Part shown: positions 34,909-44,546 of the stretch, piece by piece
Layout: each line of letters begins with the position of its first letter
How positions within the stretch are numbered: the first letter of the stretch is position 1
Source: Microcaldota archaeon
Lineage (GTDB): Archaea; Micrarchaeota; Micrarchaeia; Micrarchaeales; CABMGC01
DNA length: 53,322 nucleotides
NCBI GenBank assembly: GCA_021804095.1
Contig: JAJZKQ010000003.1
Span: 1 to 53,322, forward strand
Direction of reading: 5' to 3'
The notes under the pieces: generated by a model
What the model was told of the DNA's origin: nothing
What the model saw: only the letters and a program-made list of their open reading frames with translations
Database searches by the model: none
Made by a program: the position numbers and the translations under genes

Positions 34909-36972
34909 ATGGACGAAATAGCAACAGCAGAATTAAGTGACAAATTCCTCGAATTTTTCAATGAATATTACACTGAAAAAATAAATGACATGTATATAAG
35001 TTATCCGAAGACAAGAAGCATTATGGTCAATATAAAAGACCTGGAGAAAATAGACCATGAACTTGCCCTAGAGATGATAAATAATCCTGACAGCATCCTT
35101 CCCGCAGCAAACACAGCTCTGGCAAAGCTTAATCCTAATCCCGACGCTAAAGAAAATGTATATGCAAGATTTTACGGTATAGAGGGAGCTCCCCTAATAC
35201 AGGATGTAGGCTCTGAATACATAGGGAAGATGTTAACTCTGGATTCGCTTCCGGTAAAACGCTCTGAAATAATACCAAAGGTCTCGATAGGAGTATTCAA
35301 GTGCACATTCTGCGGCACAACAATAAAAATAAAAATGGAAAGGGAAACCGCAATAGAAATATGCCCACAATGCAAGAGACGGTCATTGAAACAAGATAAC
35401 AACGAATCACACTTCACAAATCTTCAAAAGATAGCAGTACAGGATCCGTTGGAAAAGCTAAAGGGAAGCACTCCGACATGGCAACTGGAGGTATGGCTCG
35501 AGGACGATCTTGTAAATACTGTAACTCCTGGAGACAGAATAGATATAACCGGGGTTCTCAGAATAAGGCCAAGGAAATCTTCAAAAGGCAAAGAAGACAA
35601 GATGCTTTACTCGATGCTGTTTGATGCTGTGTCAATTGAGCACAAACAGAAAGAGTTTACCGATCTTGAAATCTCAAAGGAAGAGGAGGACGAGATAAAA
35701 GCGCTCTCCAAAGATCCTGAGATATTCGAAAAGATCTCCAAATCCATAGCCCCTTCAATATTCGGCTATGAAGAGATAAAGAAGGCATTGGCACTTGCAT
35801 TATTTGGCGGAACCCCAGACAAAAAATTAGTAGACGGAGCGCCTATAAGAAGCGATATACACATGCTTCTCATAGGAGACCCTGGATCAGCTAAGACAAG
35901 ACTTCTACAATCTGTAACGGCACTTGTGCCAAAAGGCATATATGTAAGCGGAAAGTCTACAACCTCTGCAGGGCTTACCGCTGCCGCAGAAAAAGACGAA
36001 TTCGCAGAGGGAGGTTGGGTCTTAAAAGCAGGAGCATTAGTCCTGGGCTCAGGAGGAGAGGTCTCAATAGACGAATTCGACAAGGTCAGCGACGATGACA
36101 AATCTTCACTTTTGGAGGCAATGGAATCCCAGACTATCAGCGTAGCGAAAGCAGGTATAGTTGCAAGGTTCAACACCAAAACTACAATACTTGCAGCTGC
36201 AAATCCGAAATATGGGAGATTTGATCCAAACGCATATCCTGCGGATCAATTCGACATTCCTCCTACGCTTCTCTCCAGATTCGATCTCATCTTCCCAATA
36301 AAGGATAATCTCGATGAGGAAAAGGACAAACAGATAGCAAGCCACATCCTCATGCAGCACAGTGCCGCAGGCGCACAATTAGCAGATCTATCCAATTATG
36401 AACAGGTTGAGACACCCCCTCTAAATCACGACCTGCTTAGGAAATATGTTGCATACGCAAAAAAGAATATAAGGCCAAGGCTAAGCCCAGAAGCCTCTAG
36501 TAGGATCTCAGAATATTATGTGGAACTCAGGAAGATAGGCATAAAGAGCGGTGCGACTCCCATCACTCCAAGGCAGATAGAAGGCTTGGTACGACTTTCA
36601 GAATCAAGCGCAAAATCGCGCCTCTCAGACATGATAGAGGAAAAAGATGCCCAGTTAGGGATCTCCCTCTTCGAATACATGCTTAATACTCTCGCAGTTG
36701 ACAGGGGCGGAAGGAAGGACATAGATGCTTTATTGACAGGAATGCCCAGAGAGAAAGTAAATAAGATAAACTCAATAATGTCCATAATAAAGAAGCTTCA
36801 GGAAGAGTCTAACGAAGGCATAGCAAAAATAGTCGACCTTCTTTCAGAAGCCGAGAAACAGGGGATAGACCGCGCAACAACAACCAGGTATCTGAGCGAA
36901 CTTGAAAGAAGCGGAGATATCTTCACCCCCAGGGGCGGAATAGTAAAAATTGTGAGAAGAGAGGATGAATAA
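34909..36972 (+). CDS. mcm: MCM replicative helicase
   Basis: Hexameric DNA helicase that unwinds origins and forks. At 687 residues it has the normal archaeal layout: an N-terminal domain with a zinc site (CTFC at 132-135 and CPQC at 152-155), AAA+ core with Walker A GDPGSAKT (323-330), Walker B SIDEFDK (386-392), arginine finger Arg457 in LLSRFD, and a C-terminal winged-helix region after about 600. No intein or insertion is visible. Confidence 0.97.
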   Translation: MDEIATAELSDKFLEFFNEYYTEKINDMYISYPKTRSIMVNIKDLEKIDHELALEMINNPDSILPAANTALAKLNPNPDAKENVYARFYGIEGAPLIQDVGSEYIGKMLTLDSLPVKRSEIIPKVSIGVFKCTFCGTTIKIKMERETAIEICPQCKRRSLKQDNNESHFTNLQKIAVQDPLEKLKGSTPTWQLEVWLEDDLVNTVTPGDRIDITGVLRIRPRKSSKGKEDKMLYSMLFDAVSIEHKQKEFTDLEISKEEEDEIKALSKDPEIFEKISKSIAPSIFGYEEIKKALALALFGGTPDKKLVDGAPIRSDIHMLLIGDPGSAKTRLLQSVTALVPKGIYVSGKSTTSAGLTAAAEKDEFAEGGWVLKAGALVLGSGGEVSIDEFDKVSDDDKSSLLEAMESQTISVAKAGIVARFNTKTTILAAANPKYGRFDPNAYPADQFDIPPTLLSRFDLIFPIKDNLDEEKDKQIASHILMQHSAAGAQLADLSNYEQVETPPLNHDLLRKYVAYAKKNIRPRLSPEASSRISEYYVELRKIGIKSGATPITPRQIEGLVRLSESSAKSRLSDMIEEKDAQLGISLFEYMLNTLAVDRGGRKDIDALLTGMPREKVNKINSIMSIIKKLQEESNEGIAKIVDLLSEAEKQGIDRATTTRYLSELERSGDIFTPRGGIVKIVRREDE

Positions 36973-37054
36973 TCGTATGCCAATTCCATTCATCTGCCAG
37001 CTAACTAATTAGAATGGGTTTTTAAATTATTTCCTTCTAAAACTATAAGATAAA

Positions 37055-37525
37055 ATGGCAACGTCTTCATCAAGAAAAAGAACCAAAAAGAATTCTCCAG
37101 CTGAAAATCCAGTGCAGGCAACAGCAGAGGCTAAGAAAAACAAGCCCATCGCAGCAAGCCTGCTTGCGATACTCGGAGGAATACTCATAATATTCTCAGC
37201 CGTTTATGTACTCTCGTCCTTCCATTATATATTAAGCCATCCGGCTAATTTTACAACCGAAATAAACGCAACAACCCTGGCCGCTGTTCATAAAGCCCTG
37301 CCTTATGCTTCAGAGCTCACACTGATCTCAGTAATATGTGGGATATTGATAATAGCATTTGGTTTATTCGCCCTCTTCATACCAAAAACATTGAAGCATT
37401 CTAAACTTATGGCTATAGCAATAGCAATTGCAGCGTTCATAAGCCTGCCTATGGGTGGGGGGTTCATAATAGGGCTTATATTATCCGTAATAGGTGCCAT
37501 ATTACTATTTATATTCAAAGGTTGA
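37055..37525 (+). CDS. Small membrane protein with four predicted helices
   Basis: 156 residues. A basic, Ser/Lys-rich cytoplasmic N-terminus (1-32) is followed by hydrophobic segments at about 33-55, 90-112, 117-134 and 134-154. The first extracytoplasmic loop has NFTTEINATT, with two N-glycosylation sequons. No family is recognised. A TATA-like tttttaaatta about 30 bases before the ATG suggests a leaderless transcript. It lies 27 bases before another membrane protein on the same strand. Confidence 0.75.
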   Translation: MATSSSRKRTKKNSPAENPVQATAEAKKNKPIAASLLAILGGILIIFSAVYVLSSFHYILSHPANFTTEINATTLAAVHKALPYASELTLISVICGILIIAFGLFALFIPKTLKHSKLMAIAIAIAAFISLPMGGGFIIGLILSVIGAILLFIFKG

Positions 37526-37552
37526 CAATCAAAACTAAACAAAGGCGCAATC

Positions 37553-38389
37553 ATGAACGCGGCAAACTCTTTGAAAGAAGCATACTTAACCCTAAAGGAA
37601 AAGCCAACGATTATACTTTTGTTTATAACATTTGCAATAATTTCCCTTTCTCTTTTCTTGCTCTACTCAATCAATTTAAATTCTATCAGTAATCCAACAA
37701 GCAATTCACTTGCAACAATCTTAATGTCATATATAGTAGGATTAGTGTTATTTGTATTATTTTTTATTTTGGCTTCAATTTCTGTGATGATAGCCAAACA
37801 AAAATTCTCTGGCGAAAAAATTCTACTGAAAAAAGCATTCAACGATGCTAAACCCTTTTTCATAAGAACTGTAGGGCTATTTATTGTAATATTTTTAATC
37901 CTAGGTATACCTATGGGCATTTTTATATTTGGAGGCGGAATTCTTTTCGACTCTTTAGTAGCATACTCCTCCATAGTAATTTCCTTGGCGGTAAGTGGTA
38001 TTGTACTTCTTATAATAGGTATTATACTCTTAGTCTTTCTCGGAGTTGGAGTATCTCAGTCACTACCTATATCCATGATCGAAAATCTAGGAATAATAGC
38101 ATCTATCAAAAAAAGTTTCAGCAAATCTTACAAATCTTTCTGGTCCATCTTCGGTATAGGATTTACAATTTTTATGATATCGTTAGTTTTTGATCTGATA
38201 GAATATCTGATATCAACATACATTTCATCCCTCATAAGCTACTTCTTATATGTGGCATATATAGCAATACTCTATCCAATTGTCTTAATCGCAATTCCAA
38301 TATTCTATCTTTATTCTAATCAAAAGCCAGATTCAAATAAGCCTAAAATTGGCACAGATTCAGCATCTCCAAAAATCAGCCAAGGCTAA
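37553..38389 (+). CDS. Multi-spanning membrane protein
   Basis: 278 residues with about six hydrophobic segments and short basic loops (KKAFNDAKPFFIRTVG and KKSFSKSYKSFWSIFG). The two internal loops look like a repeated unit (K-K-[AS]-F-x-x-[AS]-[KY]), suggesting an ancient duplication of a three-helix module, as seen in some uncharacterised archaeal membrane protein families. The C-terminus is hydrophilic. The function is not known. Its 3' end overlaps the convergent lipid reductase gene by 14 bases. Confidence 0.75.
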   Translation: MNAANSLKEAYLTLKEKPTIILLFITFAIISLSLFLLYSINLNSISNPTSNSLATILMSYIVGLVLFVLFFILASISVMIAKQKFSGEKILLKKAFNDAKPFFIRTVGLFIVIFLILGIPMGIFIFGGGILFDSLVAYSSIVISLAVSGIVLLIIGIILLVFLGVGVSQSLPISMIENLGIIASIKKSFSKSYKSFWSIFGIGFTIFMISLVFDLIEYLISTYISSLISYFLYVAYIAILYPIVLIAIPIFYLYSNQKPDSNKPKIGTDSASPKISQG

Positions 38390-39497
38390 CCTTAAGATTC
38401 CTGCTTCTGAGTCCCAACAGGTTTCTTGCCATCTCACTAGGCATATCCATGTCCCCATACCTGCCAAGGAATCTGCCGAAACCCAATCCTTCAAGAATCT
38501 TCAGGGTCAGACCCATCCCTCTGTTTCCAATTCCCGAATAGAAACTCTTTACCATAGCATGCATCCACATATCTAACATGAAAGTTCTCCTGTAAGTTCT
38601 TTCATATTCATAAAGATCCCCTCCATGCTCAAAATAATTCTTTATTGTATTAGCGGCAAGAATGCCTGCAAGGCTACCGTATATTATGCCTCCACCGGTA
38701 GAAGGCTTGACCTGGCCTGCAGCATCCCCTACAAGCAATACCCTGGATTTAACTTCTACTATGTGTCTGCGCAGTGAGACTGGTATAATGCTTGCCCCTT
38801 CAGAGATCTTTTTAGCGTTTCCTACCATGTCTGAAATTTCTTTTCTTGATGTAAACCTGTTAAATGAAGCCAAAGCGTTGCCAGAAGAAGAATCAATACC
38901 GATTCCCACCTCCAGTATGTCCTTTGAATTTGGGCATATCCATCCAAACAGGCCCTTTGCAACACCACTATCAAAGAAAACATCAACCACTCTGTGGTCA
39001 TCATGGCCTATATTGTACTCCGCCTTATATGTAAGCAGATAATTTTTGATACTGCCAATTTTATAGTGCCTTGCAACTTCTGATACTGCCCCATCCGCAC
39101 CAACCACTACTCCTTCCGAAGAGAATCCATCAAGTTCTCTTCCTGTTACTCTCTTTCCTAAAAGAACATCAGCCCCTTCGGCAACAGCTTCATCATGGCA
39201 TATGTCATTGAGATGCTTCCTGTCAAGAACATGGGCCACTGCAGGCTTCGAGTAAATATTCATGGTCCTGCCATTAGCATGTATCCTTGCTCCATGAAGC
39301 GTGTTAGTGACTGCACTGCCATAACTTATGCCTATTCTCTCAAGACCTTTTACCGAAAGAATGCCAGAAGCCCTGACTGGCTCTCCTAAAACCTTCTTTT
39401 GGTCATAGACTACAGTATTTATGCCGAGCTTTGCAAGCCTCCTAGCTGTAACAAGCCCTGCCGTGCCTCCTCCAATTACTGAAACCTTTTCTTCCAT
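38376..39497 (-). CDS. Geranylgeranyl reductase family flavoprotein
   Basis: FAD-dependent reductase that probably saturates the isoprenoid chains of archaeal ether lipids (digeranylgeranylglycerophospholipid reductase). The FAD-binding GGGTAGLVTARRLAK is at the N-terminus, and GDAAGQVKPSTGGGIIYG is the second conserved FAD motif. The ATG at 39497 is chosen because it directly precedes EEKVSVIGGGTAG; the longer frame from 39527 adds ten residues before the dinucleotide fold. About 373 residues. Chlorophyll-type or other isoprenoid substrates are less likely in an archaeon. Confidence 0.9.
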   Translation of the reverse strand: MEEKVSVIGGGTAGLVTARRLAKLGINTVVYDQKKVLGEPVRASGILSVKGLERIGISYGSAVTNTLHGARIHANGRTMNIYSKPAVAHVLDRKHLNDICHDEAVAEGADVLLGKRVTGRELDGFSSEGVVVGADGAVSEVARHYKIGSIKNYLLTYKAEYNIGHDDHRVVDVFFDSGVAKGLFGWICPNSKDILEVGIGIDSSSGNALASFNRFTSRKEISDMVGNAKKISEGASIIPVSLRRHIVEVKSRVLLVGDAAGQVKPSTGGGIIYGSLAGILAANTIKNYFEHGGDLYEYERTYRRTFMLDMWMHAMVKSFYSGIGNRGMGLTLKILEGLGFGRFLGRYGDMDMPSEMARNLLGLRSRNLKVSLG

Positions 39498-39676
39498 CAC
39501 GTCCACATTAAAATTTGATAATAACACTTACAATTAAAAAATTAAGAAACTTTATGTTCTGCCCATATACAAAAAATTTTTTCCTAAATGAAACGTCATC
39601 TATATAAATATGACCTAAAAATATTATGCTGTAATCGATAGTGTCTAAAACACATCATTAAATAGTTATACAACCA

Positions 39677-42600
39677 ATGGTTTCTACAATGCTCTTTACC
39701 GACCTCCTAATCGGATTCTTATCAATAATGCTTCCAGGTTTCTTCCTGGCCTTAGGCCTCCTAAAGAAAACCAAGCTTAACCTGTTTGAGATATCGGTTA
39801 TAGGATTCATATTTGGAATGATATTTCCTCCTATGCTTACTTGGACAGAATCATACTTCAGGGACATCATACATGCATTCTCTTTTTCAGCAGGTCTCTA
39901 CAACATAAATGTAATATTGCTTACTATAATCGGAATTGCCATATCCTATCAGCAGGGTGCTCTAGACCTCTCTTTCCTTAAGAAAAAGGTCTCTTCTTCA
40001 AAATCCAATTCAAGAGTCATAACAGAAATAAATGCATCAGCAAGAGAGCGGATAACACATCTCAGAAAGCAGTTTTCTTCAGCAGAACTGGACATGACTA
40101 TGGTAAAGGCACATGAAAAAGAAGAGGAAGACCTGGTAAAAAGAAACAGTGATGAGATTGAGGCCCTAAAAAAGAAAGGCGCAGGTTCAGAAGAATTGGA
40201 ACATGTAAAAAAATCCCATATAGAGGAAGAAAACAGGCTCATAAGCGAGCATGAAAGAGAGGAAAAACATTTTCTAAGCAGTGGAAAGAGCACAGCAGAG
40301 AAAAGCTCTTCTTCAGACTCAAGGAAATGGGCTTATGTTGTATGGGGCATTCTCTTCGCGATAATGCTGATTACATTTGCTTCAAGAATAATAAATATAG
40401 GGAACTCTCCAAAATACTTCGAATTCGATCCCTATTTCGATATGTTAAGTACAAGGCAGATATTAGCCTACGGCTATCAATTCAGGCTTGACTACTCCGC
40501 ATGGCCTGTAAACAACGGCACTACAGACAGGATACAGCCATTGATTCCTTATCTGGAAGCATATTGGTATCGAATTGCAGATACGCATCCAAGTTCATCT
40601 ACAATAAGCACCAATCTTCTATCCCTCGTAAGTTCATATTATCCGCCAATAACAGCAGCGCTCCTTGTTTTCATAGTCTTCATGTTTGTCTATCATGAGT
40701 ACGGATCCCTGCCTGCACTTACTGCTGCAGCACTTGTAGCGACAATGCCTACCCTGATAACTACATTCATAGCAGGAGAGCAACTTCTTGAACCATGGGG
40801 TATCTTTGCATTATTCTTCATGGTGGCAGCATACTCTCTCGCAGTAAAAAATCCAAAAGAGAAGAGATATGCAATACTTGCCGGAATAGCATTCGCATCT
40901 AATTTCCTAGGAGCCCACTACTACAATGTAACCGCTGCAGTCCTTGCACTTTACATACTTGTACAAGGAATACTTGACACTCTGAGAAAAAAGAGCAGCA
41001 TAGACTTCTTCAAATCAAATGGGATTATGCTCCTTGTCATAATAATATTCTATGTAATATATGCTCCTTACAATGCAACCCTTACAAACAGGATCCCTAG
41101 CATACTTGGCATACCAACCATCATAGGTTTCCCACTCATAGCGTTTATAGCTGCACTGATATTCGAATATCTTCCCATGTATCTTGAAAAGTACAAACTC
41201 CTGAAAAGAACAACTGTAAACGATCTTGTAGTAAGAATAGGGCTTCTTGTCCTGATCCTGGCTCTTGCAGTGCTCAGTCCTCTCAGCAAGCCTATAACAT
41301 CTTTCTTAGCACTTGCTTCTCACTTCACAACACCTTCAACTCCCCTATTCATGACTGTACAAGAATACGTTACTACCGGAGCCGGATTCAACTTCGGATC
41401 AGCAGGATTTGGAGTTATAGGAGCAGCAATATCCGGATTTCCTATAACTGTATGGATAATTCTTGTACTATTTGGAATATTCACCATATATGATATTTTC
41501 GTAAAAGATTCAAGGTCCGCAATATTTACTTTCGTCATGGTAGCTGTGCTTACTGTGGCAGGAATGAGTGAAATAAAGTATCTTCCACACTTCGGTGTAG
41601 CTTACATAATCGCCCTTGGAATCGTTATAGGCGAACTTTACATCTTTATAAAAAAGCTTGAGCCTTCAAAGAGGCAGATCGCAACGTATGCCCTGATTGC
41701 TATCATACTAATTGCAATAATATTCGAATCAGTATCTATGCTAAGCACATTCACCGCCTATGGGAAAAGTTGCAATAATGTAACAAATGTCGTAGCCGCT
41801 ACCATGTATTGCAATACTCTTACAAACCAATGGCTAAATGCACTTTCATGGATGAAAAGCAACATAGGCCCCCACGCACCCAGAATACTCGCATGGTGGG
41901 ATTATGGAGACTGGATAAACTGGTTTGGAAATAGCAATGCCGTAATAAGAGGCGATAATGCAGTCGCAACACTTGACTACAATGTAGCAGCACACTTCGT
42001 TCTAGGCAACAAGGATGGATACAATGCTACCAGGCTTGCATCATTCATGGACAACACAGCCCAGGCAGGATATCTTTTATTTGACAATCAACTAGTGCAG
42101 AAATGGTCTGCCCTAGACTTCCTCGCCTGTGTAGACATAAACCAGACAAGCCGTGCCTATGCAATATCACAGGGAGTGCAATATAATCAGCCGTTCCTGA
42201 TAGGCACATCCCCATGCGAGACGGCTCATGATCCGGTAGACATAGCCATTCCAGAACAGCCTACTATAAACCAGTACTGCAGCTTTTCCAATACCACCAC
42301 TGCGGTTCAGGGATTAGCCCTTGTAGGAGAGACCATACCTAATGTTCTAAACTCATCGTACTGTGTCTCAACAACTCCCAACTCAAACGGAGTTCTGGAT
42401 GTATACAACGAAAACGGCACCAAGACCAATATAGTACTTTCTACTAACTATATTTTAGGAAACCTTCAGGGCCCTAACGGCCAGACGCTACTGGAATTCT
42501 TTGCAATATATCTACCAAACGGACCAAATGATACTATTACGAATGCCCCTACTGAGTTTTACAGCTCGACATACTACAAGGGCTTCTTCTTCGGGAAACT

Positions 42601-42763
42601 GCCAGGATACACTCTAGTTTATCCTGAGAACTTCTCCGGAATAAACATGGTGAACTCATCAAACCAGGTAATGATACTGAAGCTCAATAACTACACTGGA
42701 AAGCTTCCATACATACCTCCCAAGCCCAGCTGGGTTCACAACAATTACACTATACCTGGATGA
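39677..42763 (+). CDS. aglB: Oligosaccharyltransferase AglB/STT3 with an N-terminal extension
   Basis: Membrane enzyme that moves lipid-linked glycans to Asn-X-Ser/Thr sequons of exported proteins. 1028 residues. The catalytic STT3 part starts near 218, has the metal-binding FEFDPYFD at 248-255, about a dozen membrane helices, and WWDYGDW at 740-746 in the extracytoplasmic C-terminal domain. The first about 215 residues are unusual: three hydrophobic segments (about 8-30, 36-54, 76-91), then a long highly charged helix (115-200), before the usual first helix. The glycosyltransferase gene follows 11 bases downstream. Confidence 0.95.
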   Translation: MVSTMLFTDLLIGFLSIMLPGFFLALGLLKKTKLNLFEISVIGFIFGMIFPPMLTWTESYFRDIIHAFSFSAGLYNINVILLTIIGIAISYQQGALDLSFLKKKVSSSKSNSRVITEINASARERITHLRKQFSSAELDMTMVKAHEKEEEDLVKRNSDEIEALKKKGAGSEELEHVKKSHIEEENRLISEHEREEKHFLSSGKSTAEKSSSSDSRKWAYVVWGILFAIMLITFASRIINIGNSPKYFEFDPYFDMLSTRQILAYGYQFRLDYSAWPVNNGTTDRIQPLIPYLEAYWYRIADTHPSSSTISTNLLSLVSSYYPPITAALLVFIVFMFVYHEYGSLPALTAAALVATMPTLITTFIAGEQLLEPWGIFALFFMVAAYSLAVKNPKEKRYAILAGIAFASNFLGAHYYNVTAAVLALYILVQGILDTLRKKSSIDFFKSNGIMLLVIIIFYVIYAPYNATLTNRIPSILGIPTIIGFPLIAFIAALIFEYLPMYLEKYKLLKRTTVNDLVVRIGLLVLILALAVLSPLSKPITSFLALASHFTTPSTPLFMTVQEYVTTGAGFNFGSAGFGVIGAAISGFPITVWIILVLFGIFTIYDIFVKDSRSAIFTFVMVAVLTVAGMSEIKYLPHFGVAYIIALGIVIGELYIFIKKLEPSKRQIATYALIAIILIAIIFESVSMLSTFTAYGKSCNNVTNVVAATMYCNTLTNQWLNALSWMKSNIGPHAPRILAWWDYGDWINWFGNSNAVIRGDNAVATLDYNVAAHFVLGNKDGYNATRLASFMDNTAQAGYLLFDNQLVQKWSALDFLACVDINQTSRAYAISQGVQYNQPFLIGTSPCETAHDPVDIAIPEQPTINQYCSFSNTTTAVQGLALVGETIPNVLNSSYCVSTTPNSNGVLDVYNENGTKTNIVLSTNYILGNLQGPNGQTLLEFFAIYLPNGPNDTITNAPTEFYSSTYYKGFFFGKLPGYTLVYPENFSGINMVNSSNQVMILKLNNYTGKLPYIPPKPSWVHNNYTIPG

Positions 42764-42774
42764 GGGATTAGTGA

Positions 42775-43926
42775 ATGAAACTTCTCATAATACAGCCATA
42801 TGTATCCCTTAAAGGCGGTTTTGAGCGTGTAATGCTGAAGATAGCCGAACACTATTCCGCATCTATATATACTCTCGAATACAATCCAAAAACAACATTT
42901 CCAGAATTCAAAAACCTAGACATAAAGGTAATCGGAAAGGATGTGCCTTTCTCAGAAGCACTTCCATACAGGGCATCGCAAGGCCTCAGATACGGGTACA
43001 ATTTCTATAATTTAAAGATAACCGAAGATTATGATGTGCTAAATGCACATATCTCCCCAAGCGAGTGGATACGCCATAAGAACCAGAGAGTCTTATGGTA
43101 CTGCCATACTCCTCCAAGGGAGGTTTTCGACCTCTACTCTGAAAGGATGAGGTATCGGTCATACAAAGAGAAATTCCTATATTCTGCAATGACCAAAGCC
43201 TACAAGCTGATATCCCACAGGGTTATAAAAAACATAGAAGCCATAGCTGCAAATTCAACAAATACACAGGCAAGAATCCTGAAATACCTTGGAAGGGAAT
43301 CCGAAGTCATAAATCCCGGGATAGACTATGAAAAATTCAGTAATCATGGAGATGACAAGTATTTCTTCTATCCTTCAAGAATACTTACCAACAAGCGCCA
43401 AGATTATGTAATAGAAGCATTCAAGCGGTTCAACAAGTCCTCTAAAAAAAGGTACCGCCTTATAATTGCAGGTACCCTGTCTGAGAATCCAGAACACCAG
43501 GCCTATTATAAAAAGTTAATATCCCTATCCAAAGGTCTAGACATAAAGATAAAAACAAACATAACAGACAAGGAGCTTTCAGGTCTCTATTCCGAATCTT
43601 CCGCTGTGCTCTTTTCCGCAATAAACGAGGATTATGGGTACGTGCCCTTGGAAGGAATGGCAAGTTCCAAGCCTGTAATATCTGTAAATGAAGGCGGACC
43701 GAGAGAGACAATATTGGAAGGAAAAACCGGTTTTCTAGTCAATTCGCCAAAGGAGATGGCCGAAAAAATGCTTTACCTCACAGAGCATCCAGGAGAATCA
43801 ACAAAGATGGGCAGAAATGGGAGGAAGCGAGTTATAAGCAACTATTCCTGGGAAATCTTCTTTAAAAAATTTGACAATGAACTCTCAAAAGCCAGCAAGC
43901 AGCCAGAAGACAAAAAAGAGAAATGA
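42775..43926 (+). CDS. Glycosyltransferase, GT4 family
   Basis: GT-B fold glycosyltransferase (group 1), 383 residues. The N-terminal domain begins LLIIQPYVSLKGGFERVMLK. The C-terminal nucleotide-sugar domain contains YPSRILTNKRQDYVIEAF and the E-x7-E motif EDYGYVPLE, followed by GMASSKPVISVNEGGPRE. It follows aglB closely, so it probably builds the glycan that AglB transfers. The sugar cannot be predicted. The ATG at 42775 has GGATTAGTGA upstream. Confidence 0.92.
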   Translation: MKLLIIQPYVSLKGGFERVMLKIAEHYSASIYTLEYNPKTTFPEFKNLDIKVIGKDVPFSEALPYRASQGLRYGYNFYNLKITEDYDVLNAHISPSEWIRHKNQRVLWYCHTPPREVFDLYSERMRYRSYKEKFLYSAMTKAYKLISHRVIKNIEAIAANSTNTQARILKYLGRESEVINPGIDYEKFSNHGDDKYFFYPSRILTNKRQDYVIEAFKRFNKSSKKRYRLIIAGTLSENPEHQAYYKKLISLSKGLDIKIKTNITDKELSGLYSESSAVLFSAINEDYGYVPLEGMASSKPVISVNEGGPRETILEGKTGFLVNSPKEMAEKMLYLTEHPGESTKMGRNGRKRVISNYSWEIFFKKFDNELSKASKQPEDKKEK

Positions 43927-44015
43927 TGTAAAAACTGTAATGTATGCAATATTTACCCTAAAAACACATTAAATGAACGCAGGGGAAGCCCACGCCGTTT
44001 ACGAGTGGAAGGATG

Positions 44016-44324
44016 TCAAGAGATTACATACTTTGATATGACCTTTGTTGCCCTCTCGAGTACTATCTTTATGTCCTTGGTTGTATTTGATCCGGTACAG
44101 ATCAGTTTACCATTTTTGAATAATATTATAACTGCCTTAGGCTCCTTTATCCTATATATTGCCCCTGGAAATTGTTCAGGCTCGTAATCGACTTCCCTGA
44201 TATTCTTCGAAAGAGAAAATAAGTCTATATTGGCATGGAGATCCGATTTTACCACTATGTTTTGTATCTTTATTTTAGGATTTATCTTAACTAAGGGCTT
44301 TCTGCCTTTTTCTTCCTTTGCCAT
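44016..44324 (-). CDS. TATA-binding-protein-like protein with a single TBP repeat
   Basis: 102 residues. After a basic N-terminus (1-19) comes one TBP repeat: IQNIVVKSDLHANIDLFSL, then YEPEQFPGAIYRIKEPKAV and IILFKNGKLICTG. Normal TBP has two such repeats in about 180 residues; here only one is present and it resembles the C-terminal repeat. Phe52 (in QFPG) and Phe69 (in ILFKNG) correspond to the two DNA-intercalating phenylalanines of a TBP repeat. The sequence after the stop (43927-44015) has no second repeat. It may act as a homodimer to make a TBP-like saddle. A TTTAAAAA element lies about 30 bases upstream. Confidence 0.88.
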   Translation of the reverse strand: MAKEEKGRKPLVKINPKIKIQNIVVKSDLHANIDLFSLSKNIREVDYEPEQFPGAIYRIKEPKAVIILFKNGKLICTGSNTTKDIKIVLERATKVISKYVIS

Positions 44325-44443
44325 GGTATTCAGATATACTTATAACATGAAGCTTTTTAAAGCTATCTTGGAAAATTACTCTTCCATAAGCTCTATTTTC
44401 ATATAAAGAGCAGGCATCTATCCACCAAACCGCTTTCTCCAAA

Positions 44444-44473
44444 GGTATAAATATTTTGCCTGGTATAATATAT
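44444..44473 (+). promoter_or_regulatory. Promoter region of the thermosome gene
   Basis: Two TATA-like elements, ggtataaatatt (44444-44455) and ggtataatatatt (44462-44474), lie about 75-100 bases before the ATG. The transcript would have a leader of about 50-75 bases, long for this genome, which leaves room for regulation. Confidence 0.45.
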
Positions 44474-44546
44474 TGTATTTCAGAATAGTGAGAATTGTTT
44501 TGAAAACGTCTCTATTTGTACTTAAAAAAGAAAAACAAGTGATAAT

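Noticed and set aside
43927-44015. A hidden second TBP repeat after the TBP-like gene
   Set aside because: The minus-strand sequence beyond the stop was read in all frames and has no TBP signature; the region is also too short for a repeat of about 80 residues.
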